Assembly: GCA_964652155.1 (NCBI GenBank)
Contig: CAZZBK010000043.1
Span: forward strand, 1 to 37,830
Direction: 5' to 3'
Length of the DNA: 37,830 nt
DNA from: CAZZBK01 sp964652155
GTDB taxonomy: Bacteria; Planctomycetota; Planctomycetia; Pirellulales; PNKZ01
Both the position numbers and the translations under genes were made by a program. Below the pieces are notes generated by a model, which was not told where the DNA came from, did no database searches, and was given only the letters and a program-made list of their open reading frames with translations. This document shows positions 8,399 to 16,148 of this stretch, piece by piece. Position 1 is the stretch's first letter; each line of letters starts with the position of its first letter.

Positions 8399-9678
8399 GA
8401 TGCTCCCTCCGCGTGGGCAATTCGTCCGAAGGGGCCGACCCAGCATGCGCCGCTGACCAATTCGCTCTCTCCGCCGCCGGTGATGGCGCGATCGTCGTTG
8501 AGCAAATGCAGCACGGCTTGCAGGTCTTCGTCGCCGAACAATGAAGCCACGGTGTCTTGTAATTCCAGTTTGCGTTTTTTGAGCGGACGATACGAGAAGA
8601 CCGCCGCGTGAAAGTGTCCATGAATCGAGCTCCCCTTGGCAAGCGGTCGAACGAGCGGGGCGAGCGGGGCGGTCGCGCCACTCGGCGGATCCTGCAGGGC
8701 GACCCCCACGATGAGCGCGAGCGTGTGCTGGCAGACGTGTTCGGGCGTGAACGACAACCACTGCCGGACCTCGGGATGAGCGAAGGTCGGCCGGGCGTGC
8801 ATCTCGGCGGTGGGGGAGCGGCGCAAGGTCGCGCCGATCAGGCCGTCGGCCTCGGCGATGAAGACCATCGCGGCGGCGGGCGCTTTTGCGTGCTTGAGGC
8901 ACTGCTCGACGAGGCTCGAAAATCGCACCTTGGGCTCGCTCCCCTGGGGATGAAAGCGGATCATCCGCGCGAACTGCCCCGCGCACGAGAGACCGTACAG
9001 GACATGCGGCTTGGGGATAAAGTCGCCGGTGGCCAATTGATAGTCGGGCTTGCCACCGGCGGGGGTGGGTTGCACGGCCACGCCACCGGCCACGGCCAGC
9101 AATTCGCCGAGCCGTCGCGCGCTGTCGCTGGGGTCGTTGCCCAGCGCACCGATCCCCAGCGCGAGCGTGTTGTGACCCAGCGGCACCGCGCGGCTCGCCT
9201 GCGGCACATGCGCGCGATTGGTGAGCTGCGTCGCGTCGCCCCACACATGACAATCGAGCTTCGCGCCGGATTGCAACTCATACATCTCCAACTGCATGCC
9301 GCTCGAGCCCGAGATGAGCATCGAGGGCATGATGGTCGTCGATCGGGCTCCGCCGGACCACTTGGCCAACTCTTCCTCGGTGCACATCAGCATCTTGGCG
9401 ACGCCCGAGAGCCGGATCACCTCTTCGACGTGGGGCGCGGCGGCCTGGACGCCGAACATGCCCTGCACGGCCCGAAATCGCTTGTGCGCGCGAATGAGCG
9501 CCCCCAGACCGGCCGAACTCATGTACTCGACCTGGCGCAGATCGACGACCACCGCGTGGTTTCCTTGGCGAAGGATCTCGTCGACGGCGTCGTTCAGATC
9601 GGTGGCCGAATCATTGTCGAGCCGCCCGCGAATCGTGATCTCGAGCAACTTGCCGGCGGCAGAGGTGGTGATGTGCAT
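8395..9678 (-). CDS. STAS-domain protein with uncharacterised C-terminal domain
   Basis: This 427-residue protein is encoded inside the ABC importer operon, 14 nt after the binding-protein gene and overlapping the permease start. Residues 1-105 form a STAS (anti-sigma-factor antagonist) domain: 'LLEITIRGRLDNDSATDL', then 'VVVDLRQVEYMSSAGLGALI'. Ser55 in MSSAGLG aligns with the phosphorylated serine of SpoIIAA-type proteins (DSSGLG). Residues about 110-427 are not recognised; they include 'AAAMVFIAEADGLIGATLRR' and end in 'SGACWVGPFGRI', and they lack signal peptides or clear membrane spans. By inference, the protein senses or gates the importer in the cytoplasm, perhaps through Ser phosphorylation. 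Fused STAS domains are known in SulP transporters, but a free STAS protein with this C-terminus is not one I can name. Confidence 0.75.
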   Translation of the reverse strand: MHITTSAAGKLLEITIRGRLDNDSATDLNDAVDEILRQGNHAVVVDLRQVEYMSSAGLGALIRAHKRFRAVQGMFGVQAAAPHVEEVIRLSGVAKMLMCTEEELAKWSGGARSTTIMPSMLISGSSGMQLEMYELQSGAKLDCHVWGDATQLTNRAHVPQASRAVPLGHNTLALGIGALGNDPSDSARRLGELLAVAGGVAVQPTPAGGKPDYQLATGDFIPKPHVLYGLSCAGQFARMIRFHPQGSEPKVRFSSLVEQCLKHAKAPAAAMVFIAEADGLIGATLRRSPTAEMHARPTFAHPEVRQWLSFTPEHVCQHTLALIVGVALQDPPSGATAPLAPLVRPLAKGSSIHGHFHAAVFSYRPLKKRKLELQDTVASLFGDEDLQAVLHLLNDDRAITGGGESELVSGACWVGPFGRIAHAEGAS

Positions 9679-9692
9679 CGGTCGAATATCGG

Positions 9693-11684
9693 CTAGGGCT
9701 TAATGACTTTGTCGGCGCGTTGAATGAGTTCGTCGGGCAAGATCAGCCCGCACTCGGCGGCGGCGGCCGGGTTGACGAGCAGCCGGCTCTTGGTGACGCG
9801 GTGAAAGGAAATTTTGGAGGAACTCTCGCCACGCAACACGCGAGCTGCGATTTCACCGGAGTCGACTCCCATGTCATGAAAATCGCGCGTCAGCACGACC
9901 GACGCCCCTTGTGAAGCAAGCCCGCCGAGAAACGCAAACACCGGCAACTTGGCTCGTTGTGCGGCCCGAGCGATGCTCGGAAACGTTGTGCCGGCCAGAT
10001 TTGAATTCGGTAAGCAGATCAGATCGATCTGTTGGGCACATAACGACTGAGCTGCGTCCGGGACATCCGAAGGCGAATTGATGGGGAGCGAGATCAGTTC
10101 CAGGTCCGCTTGCTTCATTGCGGCGACAAGCAGTTTGTGCGAGTACGCCGAGTTGCTCTCGGCCGGATTGAACAGAGCGCCAATCCGCTTGGCCTTGGGA
10201 AGCAACTGTTGAATGATAGGCAGCATGGCATCGACATCGTTCGCCCCGTACGCGCCGGTAATCAAGGGATGGTGGTCCGTGTCGGTCTCTCCGACGCCGG
10301 CACCCGTCTGAAACGGATTGGCCACCATCGTGAACACAATCGGCGTGGATCGCGTACGTTTCGAGACCCCCTGCAATGCTTGCGTCGAGACGGTCAGGAT
10401 CAGGTCGGGCTGCCGTGTGAGCGCCGCGTCGACCAGCGTGTTGAGCGTGGCCATATCTCCCTGGGCACTCGAAATCCGCAACTCAAAATCCTTGCCGTCG
10501 GTCAACTGAGCTTGCTTGAGACCGTCGCGCAGTCCGGCAATGGCTTCTTCCGTGTCTTGAGTGCTGATGTAACTGACGATCTCGACCTTGGCTTTGCTCA
10601 GCAGCGGCTTGGGCTTGTCGTGCTGACCGTGTTCGTCGAGCACCGAGTCGGCGCTGTCGAGCAGTGCCTGAGGGAAGGCCCAGCCCTGCTCGAGTCCGGC
10701 CAAGGTGAGCTTGTTGAGCATCAGTCGCGGCGGGATGGCCAGCGTCACCGGCAGCTTGGCGACCGATTCGCCGCCAAGCACCTGCGCGGCGAGCTGCCCG
10801 GTGCTGCGACCGACCTCAAAGTAGTTGGCCCCCACGTCGAAGAGTGTTCCCTTGGCGATATTGCCGGGAATGCACGTGAACACCGGAATCTTCGCGTCTT
10901 TGGCGACTTTGACGAGCACGTCGGTCGCGGCGAGCACGGTGACATCGCCGCCGATCCAGAGGGCATCGACCCCGCGCGTGGTGAGTGACACGGCCGCCTC
11001 TTTCACCGACGAGGTGTTCTCGGCGTTCGCCTCGAGCAGTTCCAGCTTGAGTGTCGCGCAAGCCTCGCGGGCCAGTCGGGTGCAAATCTCGGAGTTGACC
11101 TCGGCCGGGTTCCAGACCACCCCGACGCGCGCAAGGCGAGGGTTGATCTGCCGGGCGAGCTTGAGCGACTCGGCGACCGGCGGCATCGTGCCGATGCCGA
11201 CCAAGTGCGCGGGATGATCGAGCGGTTGCTCGCCGATGCCGACACCGCTGGCCCGAGGGTCGGCGACCATGCCAAACACATGCGGCACGCGCCCCTGCTT
11301 GTTGGCGTTGGCCACCGCCTGCAGGCAAGGCGTGCTTAGCGTCAGCACTAAGTCGTAACCGCCGCTGGTAATCTCCTGGGCCATCGCATTGACGACGGCC
11401 GTGTCCCCCTCGGCGTTGAGCCGCCGCACCGAGAGGTTGTGCCCCTCTTCAAAACCGCGCTCGCGCAGACCGGCCAGCACGCCGGCCGCGCCGTCCTCCA
11501 TGATCGGCTGCGAGGCCATTTGCAGCAGTGCGATTTTGAGCACGCCCCCCGCGGCGTCGCCGTCGGACGTAATGCCCGCGCGCTGCGACCGTCGCGGCGC
11601 ATCGGAAATGAGCAAGATCGCCGATGCAATCGCGATCAGCGTCAGACCCAACGACAAACGCTTGCCAATGGCCAGCATACGCAC
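9693..11684 (-). CDS. Tandem-domain ABC substrate-binding protein (ABC_sub_bind x2)
   Basis: This protein of about 663 residues has two full ABC_sub_bind (DUF534, TrpX-like) domains in one chain. Domain 1 covers about 48-345 ('KIALLQMASQPIMEDGAAGV', 'VFGMVADP', 'VGVVWNPAEVNSEI'). Domain 2 covers about 366-660 ('VSYISTQDTEEAIAGLRDG', 'VFTMVANP', 'IGALFNPAESNSAYS'). Usual family members have one such domain of about 300 residues, so this is an internal duplication. A hydrophobic segment (residues 8-26) lacks a lipobox Cys and would act as signal peptide or membrane anchor. The start is either GTG 11684 or ATG 11678; the sequence does not decide. It is the first gene of the operon with the STAS protein, permease and ATPase. 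Confidence 0.88.
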   Translation of the reverse strand: MRMLAIGKRLSLGLTLIAIASAILLISDAPRRSQRAGITSDGDAAGGVLKIALLQMASQPIMEDGAAGVLAGLRERGFEEGHNLSVRRLNAEGDTAVVNAMAQEITSGGYDLVLTLSTPCLQAVANANKQGRVPHVFGMVADPRASGVGIGEQPLDHPAHLVGIGTMPPVAESLKLARQINPRLARVGVVWNPAEVNSEICTRLAREACATLKLELLEANAENTSSVKEAAVSLTTRGVDALWIGGDVTVLAATDVLVKVAKDAKIPVFTCIPGNIAKGTLFDVGANYFEVGRSTGQLAAQVLGGESVAKLPVTLAIPPRLMLNKLTLAGLEQGWAFPQALLDSADSVLDEHGQHDKPKPLLSKAKVEIVSYISTQDTEEAIAGLRDGLKQAQLTDGKDFELRISSAQGDMATLNTLVDAALTRQPDLILTVSTQALQGVSKRTRSTPIVFTMVANPFQTGAGVGETDTDHHPLITGAYGANDVDAMLPIIQQLLPKAKRIGALFNPAESNSAYSHKLLVAAMKQADLELISLPINSPSDVPDAAQSLCAQQIDLICLPNSNLAGTTFPSIARAAQRAKLPVFAFLGGLASQGASVVLTRDFHDMGVDSGEIAARVLRGESSSKISFHRVTKSRLLVNPAAAAECGLILPDELIQRADKVIKP

Positions 11685-11746
11685 ACCAACCTTAAAGCTT
11701 CCGAGCGTTTCCCTGCGGTCGTCCGTGACGACACGAGGCCGATCAT

Positions 11747-12661
11747 CTATTTTGCTTTCACGCCGCTGAGCGGGTGCTGTGTGACCGCGTTCCAGGCCAA
11801 TTCTTGCAGCAGCGTGTTGAGCTTGGCGGTCGTCTCGGCGTCGCCGCTGATCTTGAGCTGCGGCGGCACGGGGAGCCCAACCGGACTGCGTCCGTAGATT
11901 TGACCGTAATACACGTAGGCGACGACCACCGTGAGAGGTGACGTGGCGTGGCCGATCGCGTCGGTGAACAGGTCGGTCTGCTTGGTGAGCCCCGGCGCCG
12001 CGCCCTCGGCAATCTTCTTACGCAACGCCATCACAGCTTGTCCCACCGGAGCAACGAACACGCGCGGCTTGCCGGCGTATTTCTCGTTGAGCATCGTCAC
12101 GTGAGCGTCGATCTCTTGAAAGTATTTATCGTGATCGGCCTGGAGCTTGGACAGGTCGACCATGTCGCGATTCGGTGCCGGGACCTTCTCTTTCTTGAAG
12201 TTGACATTGGTGTCGAACGGCAGCCAAAACTCCTGCACCAGCACGCGAATCTGCGGGCTCTTCTCGGAGGCGAGGCGAACGAAGTTCTCGATCCCCTCGT
12301 CCGGCAGGTAAATCGGGGCCATCGTCAGCACGTCCAGCTTACCTGACGTGAGTGTGGCCTTGGACTTGAACTTGTCATCGGCCACATCCCAGTGTTGGAT
12401 GACCAGCGAGCCACCAATGCCCGACGCGCCGACTTGTTGATGATCGGCGATCCCGGCGGACTTGGCGATCCCGTTGAGGATGCCCGGCATGAACATGTGA
12501 AAACTGTGACCGATCGAATAGATCCGTTGGCCTTTGGGGGCATCGGCTGAGGCGGACGTGGCGGGAGTTTGTTGGCCCTGCGCGATCGAGTTGATCGGGA
12601 GCGCGACGAACAGGCCGACGAGCAGCGAGGCAATCCAACGACGACGAGCGAGCAGGGGCAT
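11747..12661 (-). CDS. Exported SGNH-hydrolase-like protein (DUF4886-like)
   Basis: This 304-residue protein has a signal peptide (about 1-28, RRRWIASLLVGLFVALPINSIAQ). 'IYSIGHSFHMFMPGILNGIAKSAG' matches the block I motif of SGNH esterases of the DUF4886 kind (usually GNSFT), with the Ser of GHSFH as candidate nucleophile. Near the C-terminus 'LFTDAIGHATSPLTVVVAYVYYGQIYGRSPVGL' resembles the family's block V (D..H.S...Y..A...Y..L.G.SP.G), which would supply Asp and His. The spacing D-A-I-G-H is one residue longer than the common DxxH, so activity is not certain. It lies 112 nt downstream of dxs on the same strand and ends 62 nt before the ABC binding-protein start. No functional link to either is evident. 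Confidence 0.65.
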   Translation of the reverse strand: MPLLARRRWIASLLVGLFVALPINSIAQGQQTPATSASADAPKGQRIYSIGHSFHMFMPGILNGIAKSAGIADHQQVGASGIGGSLVIQHWDVADDKFKSKATLTSGKLDVLTMAPIYLPDEGIENFVRLASEKSPQIRVLVQEFWLPFDTNVNFKKEKVPAPNRDMVDLSKLQADHDKYFQEIDAHVTMLNEKYAGKPRVFVAPVGQAVMALRKKIAEGAAPGLTKQTDLFTDAIGHATSPLTVVVAYVYYGQIYGRSPVGLPVPPQLKISGDAETTAKLNTLLQELAWNAVTQHPLSGVKAK

Positions 12662-12773
12662 GGTGAGTCTCGGCGAGAAAAAAGGCGGAGGGGGAATGCG
12701 CTGAGCAGCAGTTTAACGAAACGACAAGCGAATTGCGAACGCAACACGCATGGCGACGCAGACTCACCCCAGC

Positions 12774-14696
12774 CTAACGTGCATGACGGCGCGGCATGGG
12801 GCGCTCGACGGCGTCACGGGCGGCGAGTTCGCTGGCCGTGCGGACGATCCCTGCCACGTCGAGGCCCAAGTCGGCCAGCAGTTCGTTGCGTTCGCCGTGC
12901 TCGATCCAGCGGTCGGGGATGCCCAGGCGGTGGATGCGTCCAGCGTTCAAGCCTGCTGCGGCGGCCGCTTCGAGCAGCGCCGAGCCAAAGCCGCCGGGCA
13001 GGCAGCCTTCTTCCAAGGTGATGACCCATTGGCAGCTTTCGACGGCGCGGAGCAGCGTCTCGGTATCGAGCGGCTTGACGAACCGCGCGTTGATGACGCC
13101 GACGTCAACGCCTTCGTCGCGCAATTGCTGGGCGGCCTTGAGCGCGTTGGTCAACAGCGTGCCGCAGGCGACGAGCATCACCTCGTGCCCCCATTCGAGC
13201 ACCTCGGCCTTGCCCAACTCGATGGGCGCGGCCACGCGTTCAATCCGCTCGCTCGCCGCTTTGGGGTAACGAATCGAACAGGGGGCGTCGTGGCGCAGCG
13301 CAAAGTCGAGCATGGCCGGCACGTCGAGTTCGTCACCGGGTGCCATCACGACCAGATTGGGGAAGATCCGCAGGTAAGCCAGATCGAACATCCCATGATG
13401 CGTTGGGCCATCGGGCCCCGTCAGTCCCGCGCGGTCGAGCAGGAAAGTCACCGGCAGATTTTGGAGCGCGACCTCCTGGAATATCTGGTCGTAGCTGCGT
13501 TGCAAGAACGTGCTGTAGATGTCGACGATCGGTCGGATGCCGACCTTGGCTTGTCCGGCGGCGAACGCGACCGCATGCGACTCGCAAATGCCGGTGTCGA
13601 AAAATCGCTGCGGAAAGTCGGCTCGAACTTGCTCGAGGTTCGTCCCCTGACACATGGCCGCCGTGAGCACGGTGACATCGTCGCGAGACGACAACTGTTG
13701 ATGGATCGCGGCGCTGGCGACGTTCGTGTAGGCGCGGCTGCCGCTCTTCTTGATCGAGAGTTGCCCGTCGTGGCCGCACACAAACGGCGCGGGGGTGTGG
13801 AAGAACACGGGATCTTCCTCGGCGGGCTTGAAGCCGTGCCCCTTCTCGGTGACCACATGCAGCAGCACGGGACCGTCGACGTCGCGGACCAGCCGCAGGT
13901 ATTTCATCAGGTGGGCGAGATTATGCCCGTCGATGGGACCCATGTAACGGAAGCCGAGTTCCTCGAACAGCATGCCGCCGTGCAGGCCCGCCTTGACCGA
14001 CTCTTTGACGTGCCAGAGGAAATTCTCGATCGGCTCGCCGACCCCGGCCGGCATTTTGCCCAGCGCCTTGACCACCTCGTGCTTGATCCCTTCGTACCAC
14101 GGGTTGAGCCGCAGGCGGTCGAGATACTCGGCCAGTCCGCCGACGCGCGGGCAGATCGACATTTGATTGTCGTTCAGGATGACGAGCAGATTGCTCTTGA
14201 GCCCGCCGGCATTATTAAGCGCCTCGAAGACAATGCCCGAGGGGAGTGCGCCGTCGCCAATCACCGCGACGCTGTGTCGACCGTCCCCCGCGCGGAGCAG
14301 GTTGTCGCCGCTGCTCAAGCCGAGCGCGGTCGAGACGCTGCAACCGGCGTGACCGGTCATGAACAGGTCGTAGTCGCTTTCGTTGGGGTTGGGGAAGCCC
14401 ATCAGCCCCCCCTTGGTCCGCATGGTGTCGAAACGACCGTAGCGACCGGTGATCATTTTGTGCGGGTAGCACTGGTGTCCGGTGTCCCAGATGAGCCGGT
14501 CGCGGCTAAAGTCGAACACGCTGTGTAGCGCGAGCGTGAGTTCAACGACTCCCAGGTTGCTGGCAAAGTGCGCGGCGCGTTGCGAGACGAGCGAGCAGAG
14601 CGTCTCGCGCATTTCCTGAGCGAGTTGTTCGAGTTGAACAATGCTCAGTCCTTGCAGGTCGCGTGGCGAGTTGATCTGCGGCAGCAGTGGTTCCAT
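12774..14696 (-). CDS. dxs: 1-deoxy-D-xylulose-5-phosphate synthase
   Basis: This 640-residue thiamine-diphosphate enzyme joins pyruvate and glyceraldehyde 3-phosphate, the first step of the non-mevalonate (MEP) isoprenoid pathway. Length is normal for DXS. Visible motifs: HFASNLG (43-49) with the substrate-binding His, 'WDTGHQCYPHK' (70-80), the ThDP motif GDGALPSG...NDNQMSI (147-181), and 'GICESHAVAFAAG' with catalytic Glu372. The Gly-Gly that commonly precedes the His reads Ala-Ala here. The ATG follows the ispA stop with no gap, and an AGGGA inside the ispA end supplies the ribosome-binding site, so the two genes are coupled. Together they supply and condense C5 units for quinones and bactoprenol. 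Confidence 0.97.
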   Translation of the reverse strand: MEPLLPQINSPRDLQGLSIVQLEQLAQEMRETLCSLVSQRAAHFASNLGVVELTLALHSVFDFSRDRLIWDTGHQCYPHKMITGRYGRFDTMRTKGGLMGFPNPNESDYDLFMTGHAGCSVSTALGLSSGDNLLRAGDGRHSVAVIGDGALPSGIVFEALNNAGGLKSNLLVILNDNQMSICPRVGGLAEYLDRLRLNPWYEGIKHEVVKALGKMPAGVGEPIENFLWHVKESVKAGLHGGMLFEELGFRYMGPIDGHNLAHLMKYLRLVRDVDGPVLLHVVTEKGHGFKPAEEDPVFFHTPAPFVCGHDGQLSIKKSGSRAYTNVASAAIHQQLSSRDDVTVLTAAMCQGTNLEQVRADFPQRFFDTGICESHAVAFAAGQAKVGIRPIVDIYSTFLQRSYDQIFQEVALQNLPVTFLLDRAGLTGPDGPTHHGMFDLAYLRIFPNLVVMAPGDELDVPAMLDFALRHDAPCSIRYPKAASERIERVAAPIELGKAEVLEWGHEVMLVACGTLLTNALKAAQQLRDEGVDVGVINARFVKPLDTETLLRAVESCQWVITLEEGCLPGGFGSALLEAAAAAGLNAGRIHRLGIPDRWIEHGERNELLADLGLDVAGIVRTASELAARDAVERPMPRRHAR

Positions 14697-15587
14697 TTAT
14701 CGATCCCTTTCCGCGACAAAGCGTGCGAGAGCGTCCAGCCCTTCGGCCGCTGGGAGCCAAGGCGCAACCGCCGCACAAGCGCGAGCCGTCAGTTGGCTCG
14801 CCCGGCGGCGACTCTCCTCGATGCCCAACAAGCCGGGAAAGGTCAGCTTGCCGTGAGCGACATCCTTGCCGACCCGTTTTCCCAGTGTGGCTTCATTACC
14901 CTGCACATCGAGCAGGTCGTCGACAATTTGAAAGGCCAGCCCGAGACACTCGCCGTACTCGCGGAGCGCCGCGTGTTGCTCGGCGCTCGCGTCGGCCGTC
15001 AAGGCTCCGAGTTGCAACGGTGCCAGGAACATCGCGCCAGTCTTGCGGCGATGGATGGCCTCGAGCGTCTCGAGCGTTTGCGGCTTGTCCTCGGCCAGAT
15101 CGTCGGTCTGCCCACCGACCAACTGACACGCACCCGCAGCTTCGGCCAACACGGCACAGCAGCGGGCAGCGACACTCGGCGGTTGAATGTCACGCGAGAG
15201 AACTTCAAAAGCCAGGGTCAATAATGCGTCGCCGGCGAGAATCGCCAGGCCGTCACCATAGACCACGTGGTTCGTGGGCCGACCGCGACGCAAGTCGTCG
15301 TCGTCCATCGCGGGCAGATCGTCATGGATGAGCGAATAGGTGTGGATCATTTCGACAGCACATGCCGCTGGCATGGCCTCCTCAATCGATCCACCGCAAG
15401 CCTCGGCCGCACTTAACACGAGCAGCGGACGTAACCGTTTGGCCGGGGCCAACAAGCTGTACCGGATCGACTCGCGCAGCCGAGTGGGGCAGCCGTCCCC
15501 CAATTGCGTGTAGCCGTCCAGCGCCGACTCGATCGTGGGCCCCCATTGGGCTGCGTAGTCGGCGAAAGACAGACGAGTCGGAAGCAT
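14697..15587 (-). CDS. ispA: Polyprenyl (farnesyl/geranylgeranyl) diphosphate synthase
   Basis: This 296-residue trans-isoprenyl diphosphate synthase condenses IPP with allylic diphosphates in the cytoplasm. The first Asp-rich motif is DDLPAMDDDDLRRG (89-102) and the second is DDLLD (223-227), both intact, along with KRLRP (50-54) and the late 'GKDVAHGKLTFPGLLG'. ATG 15587 is preferred over the TTG directly before it. The stop abuts the dxs start. Product chain length (C15 versus C20) cannot be fixed from sequence alone. The residues just before the first Asp-rich motif (IHTYSLIHDD) and the insert within it are of the bacterial FPP/GGPP type. xseB lies 60-odd nt upstream on the same strand, an arrangement common in bacteria. 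Confidence 0.93.
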   Translation of the reverse strand: MLPTRLSFADYAAQWGPTIESALDGYTQLGDGCPTRLRESIRYSLLAPAKRLRPLLVLSAAEACGGSIEEAMPAACAVEMIHTYSLIHDDLPAMDDDDLRRGRPTNHVVYGDGLAILAGDALLTLAFEVLSRDIQPPSVAARCCAVLAEAAGACQLVGGQTDDLAEDKPQTLETLEAIHRRKTGAMFLAPLQLGALTADASAEQHAALREYGECLGLAFQIVDDLLDVQGNEATLGKRVGKDVAHGKLTFPGLLGIEESRRRASQLTARACAAVAPWLPAAEGLDALARFVAERDR

Positions 15588-15650
15588 CAAGAGCGCAGGG
15601 GGTTAAGAGCGGGGGCGGCGAATAAAGCCCAAGCCAAACCAAATCCTATT

Positions 15651-16025
15651 CTAAAACAGACCGCGCGGCTCGTCTATCTGGCCCGAGAGAGGGGGGTCGG
15701 CCGGAGGCTCAACCCCTTTTTTGCTGGCCGACCGTCGCCGCGACCGGGTCTCGCCAGGCGAATCGGCCTCGGCCGTGGCGGAATCGTCGAATGGCTCGAC
15801 GATCGGTTTCCCTGCGGCGTCGACCCCCACAAGTTGCTCGATCCGCCGCTGCGCCTTGTCGAGTAGACCGTAGCACTGCTTGAGCAGCCGCACGCCGGTC
15901 TCGTATTGTTCAAGCGATTCGGCGAGCGCGAGTTGGCCATCTTCGAGCGCGCGGACAATCTTCTCCAACTCGGCCACCGCAGTCTCGAAGCTCGCGGCGG
16001 CAGGCGGTTCAGTCGCTGGGGTCAC
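15651..16025 (-). CDS. xseB: Exodeoxyribonuclease VII small subunit
   Basis: This cytoplasmic protein of about 124 residues has the XseB core 'SFETAVAELEKIVRALEDGQLALAESLEQYETGVRLLKQCYGLLDKAQRRIEQL', written in pieces: SFETAVAELEKIV, LEDGQLALAESLEQYE and GVRLLKQC. XseB coats the XseA catalytic subunit, which degrades single-stranded DNA to oligonucleotides. GTG 16025 is chosen because GGAG lies 6 nt upstream; a TTG at 16046 would add seven residues but lacks such a site. The C-terminal ~55 residues are an acidic then basic, low-complexity tail (SPGETRSRRRSASKKG) not found in the usual ~80-residue XseB. No xseA lies in the window; the 123 nt upstream, before asnS, hold no gene. Confidence 0.9.
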   Translation of the reverse strand: MTPATEPPAAASFETAVAELEKIVRALEDGQLALAESLEQYETGVRLLKQCYGLLDKAQRRIEQLVGVDAAGKPIVEPFDDSATAEADSPGETRSRRRSASKKGVEPPADPPLSGQIDEPRGLF

Positions 16026-16148
16026 ATGAGGCTCCGAGGGTTGCAAGCGGTTAGGGGTCGGTGGTGCCCGTACTCAACAAGTCATACGTGAGGCGGATGA
16101 TCGAAGTTCGTCAATACTCACGAAATTGCCTGCTGTCATGTCTGGCTG

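Noticed and set aside
7460..9253. 597-codon version of the ABC permease with a long N-terminal extension
   Set aside because: The extra 285 codons overlap the STAS gene and have no transmembrane or domain signal. The ATG at 8398 overlapping the STAS stop gives the conserved permease N-terminus.
12750..14528. 592-codon open frame on the plus strand across the dxs region
   Set aside because: It is the antisense shadow of dxs, whose motifs are complete on the minus strand. The product is His/Arg/Val-rich with no domain; GC-rich third positions keep the opposite frame open.
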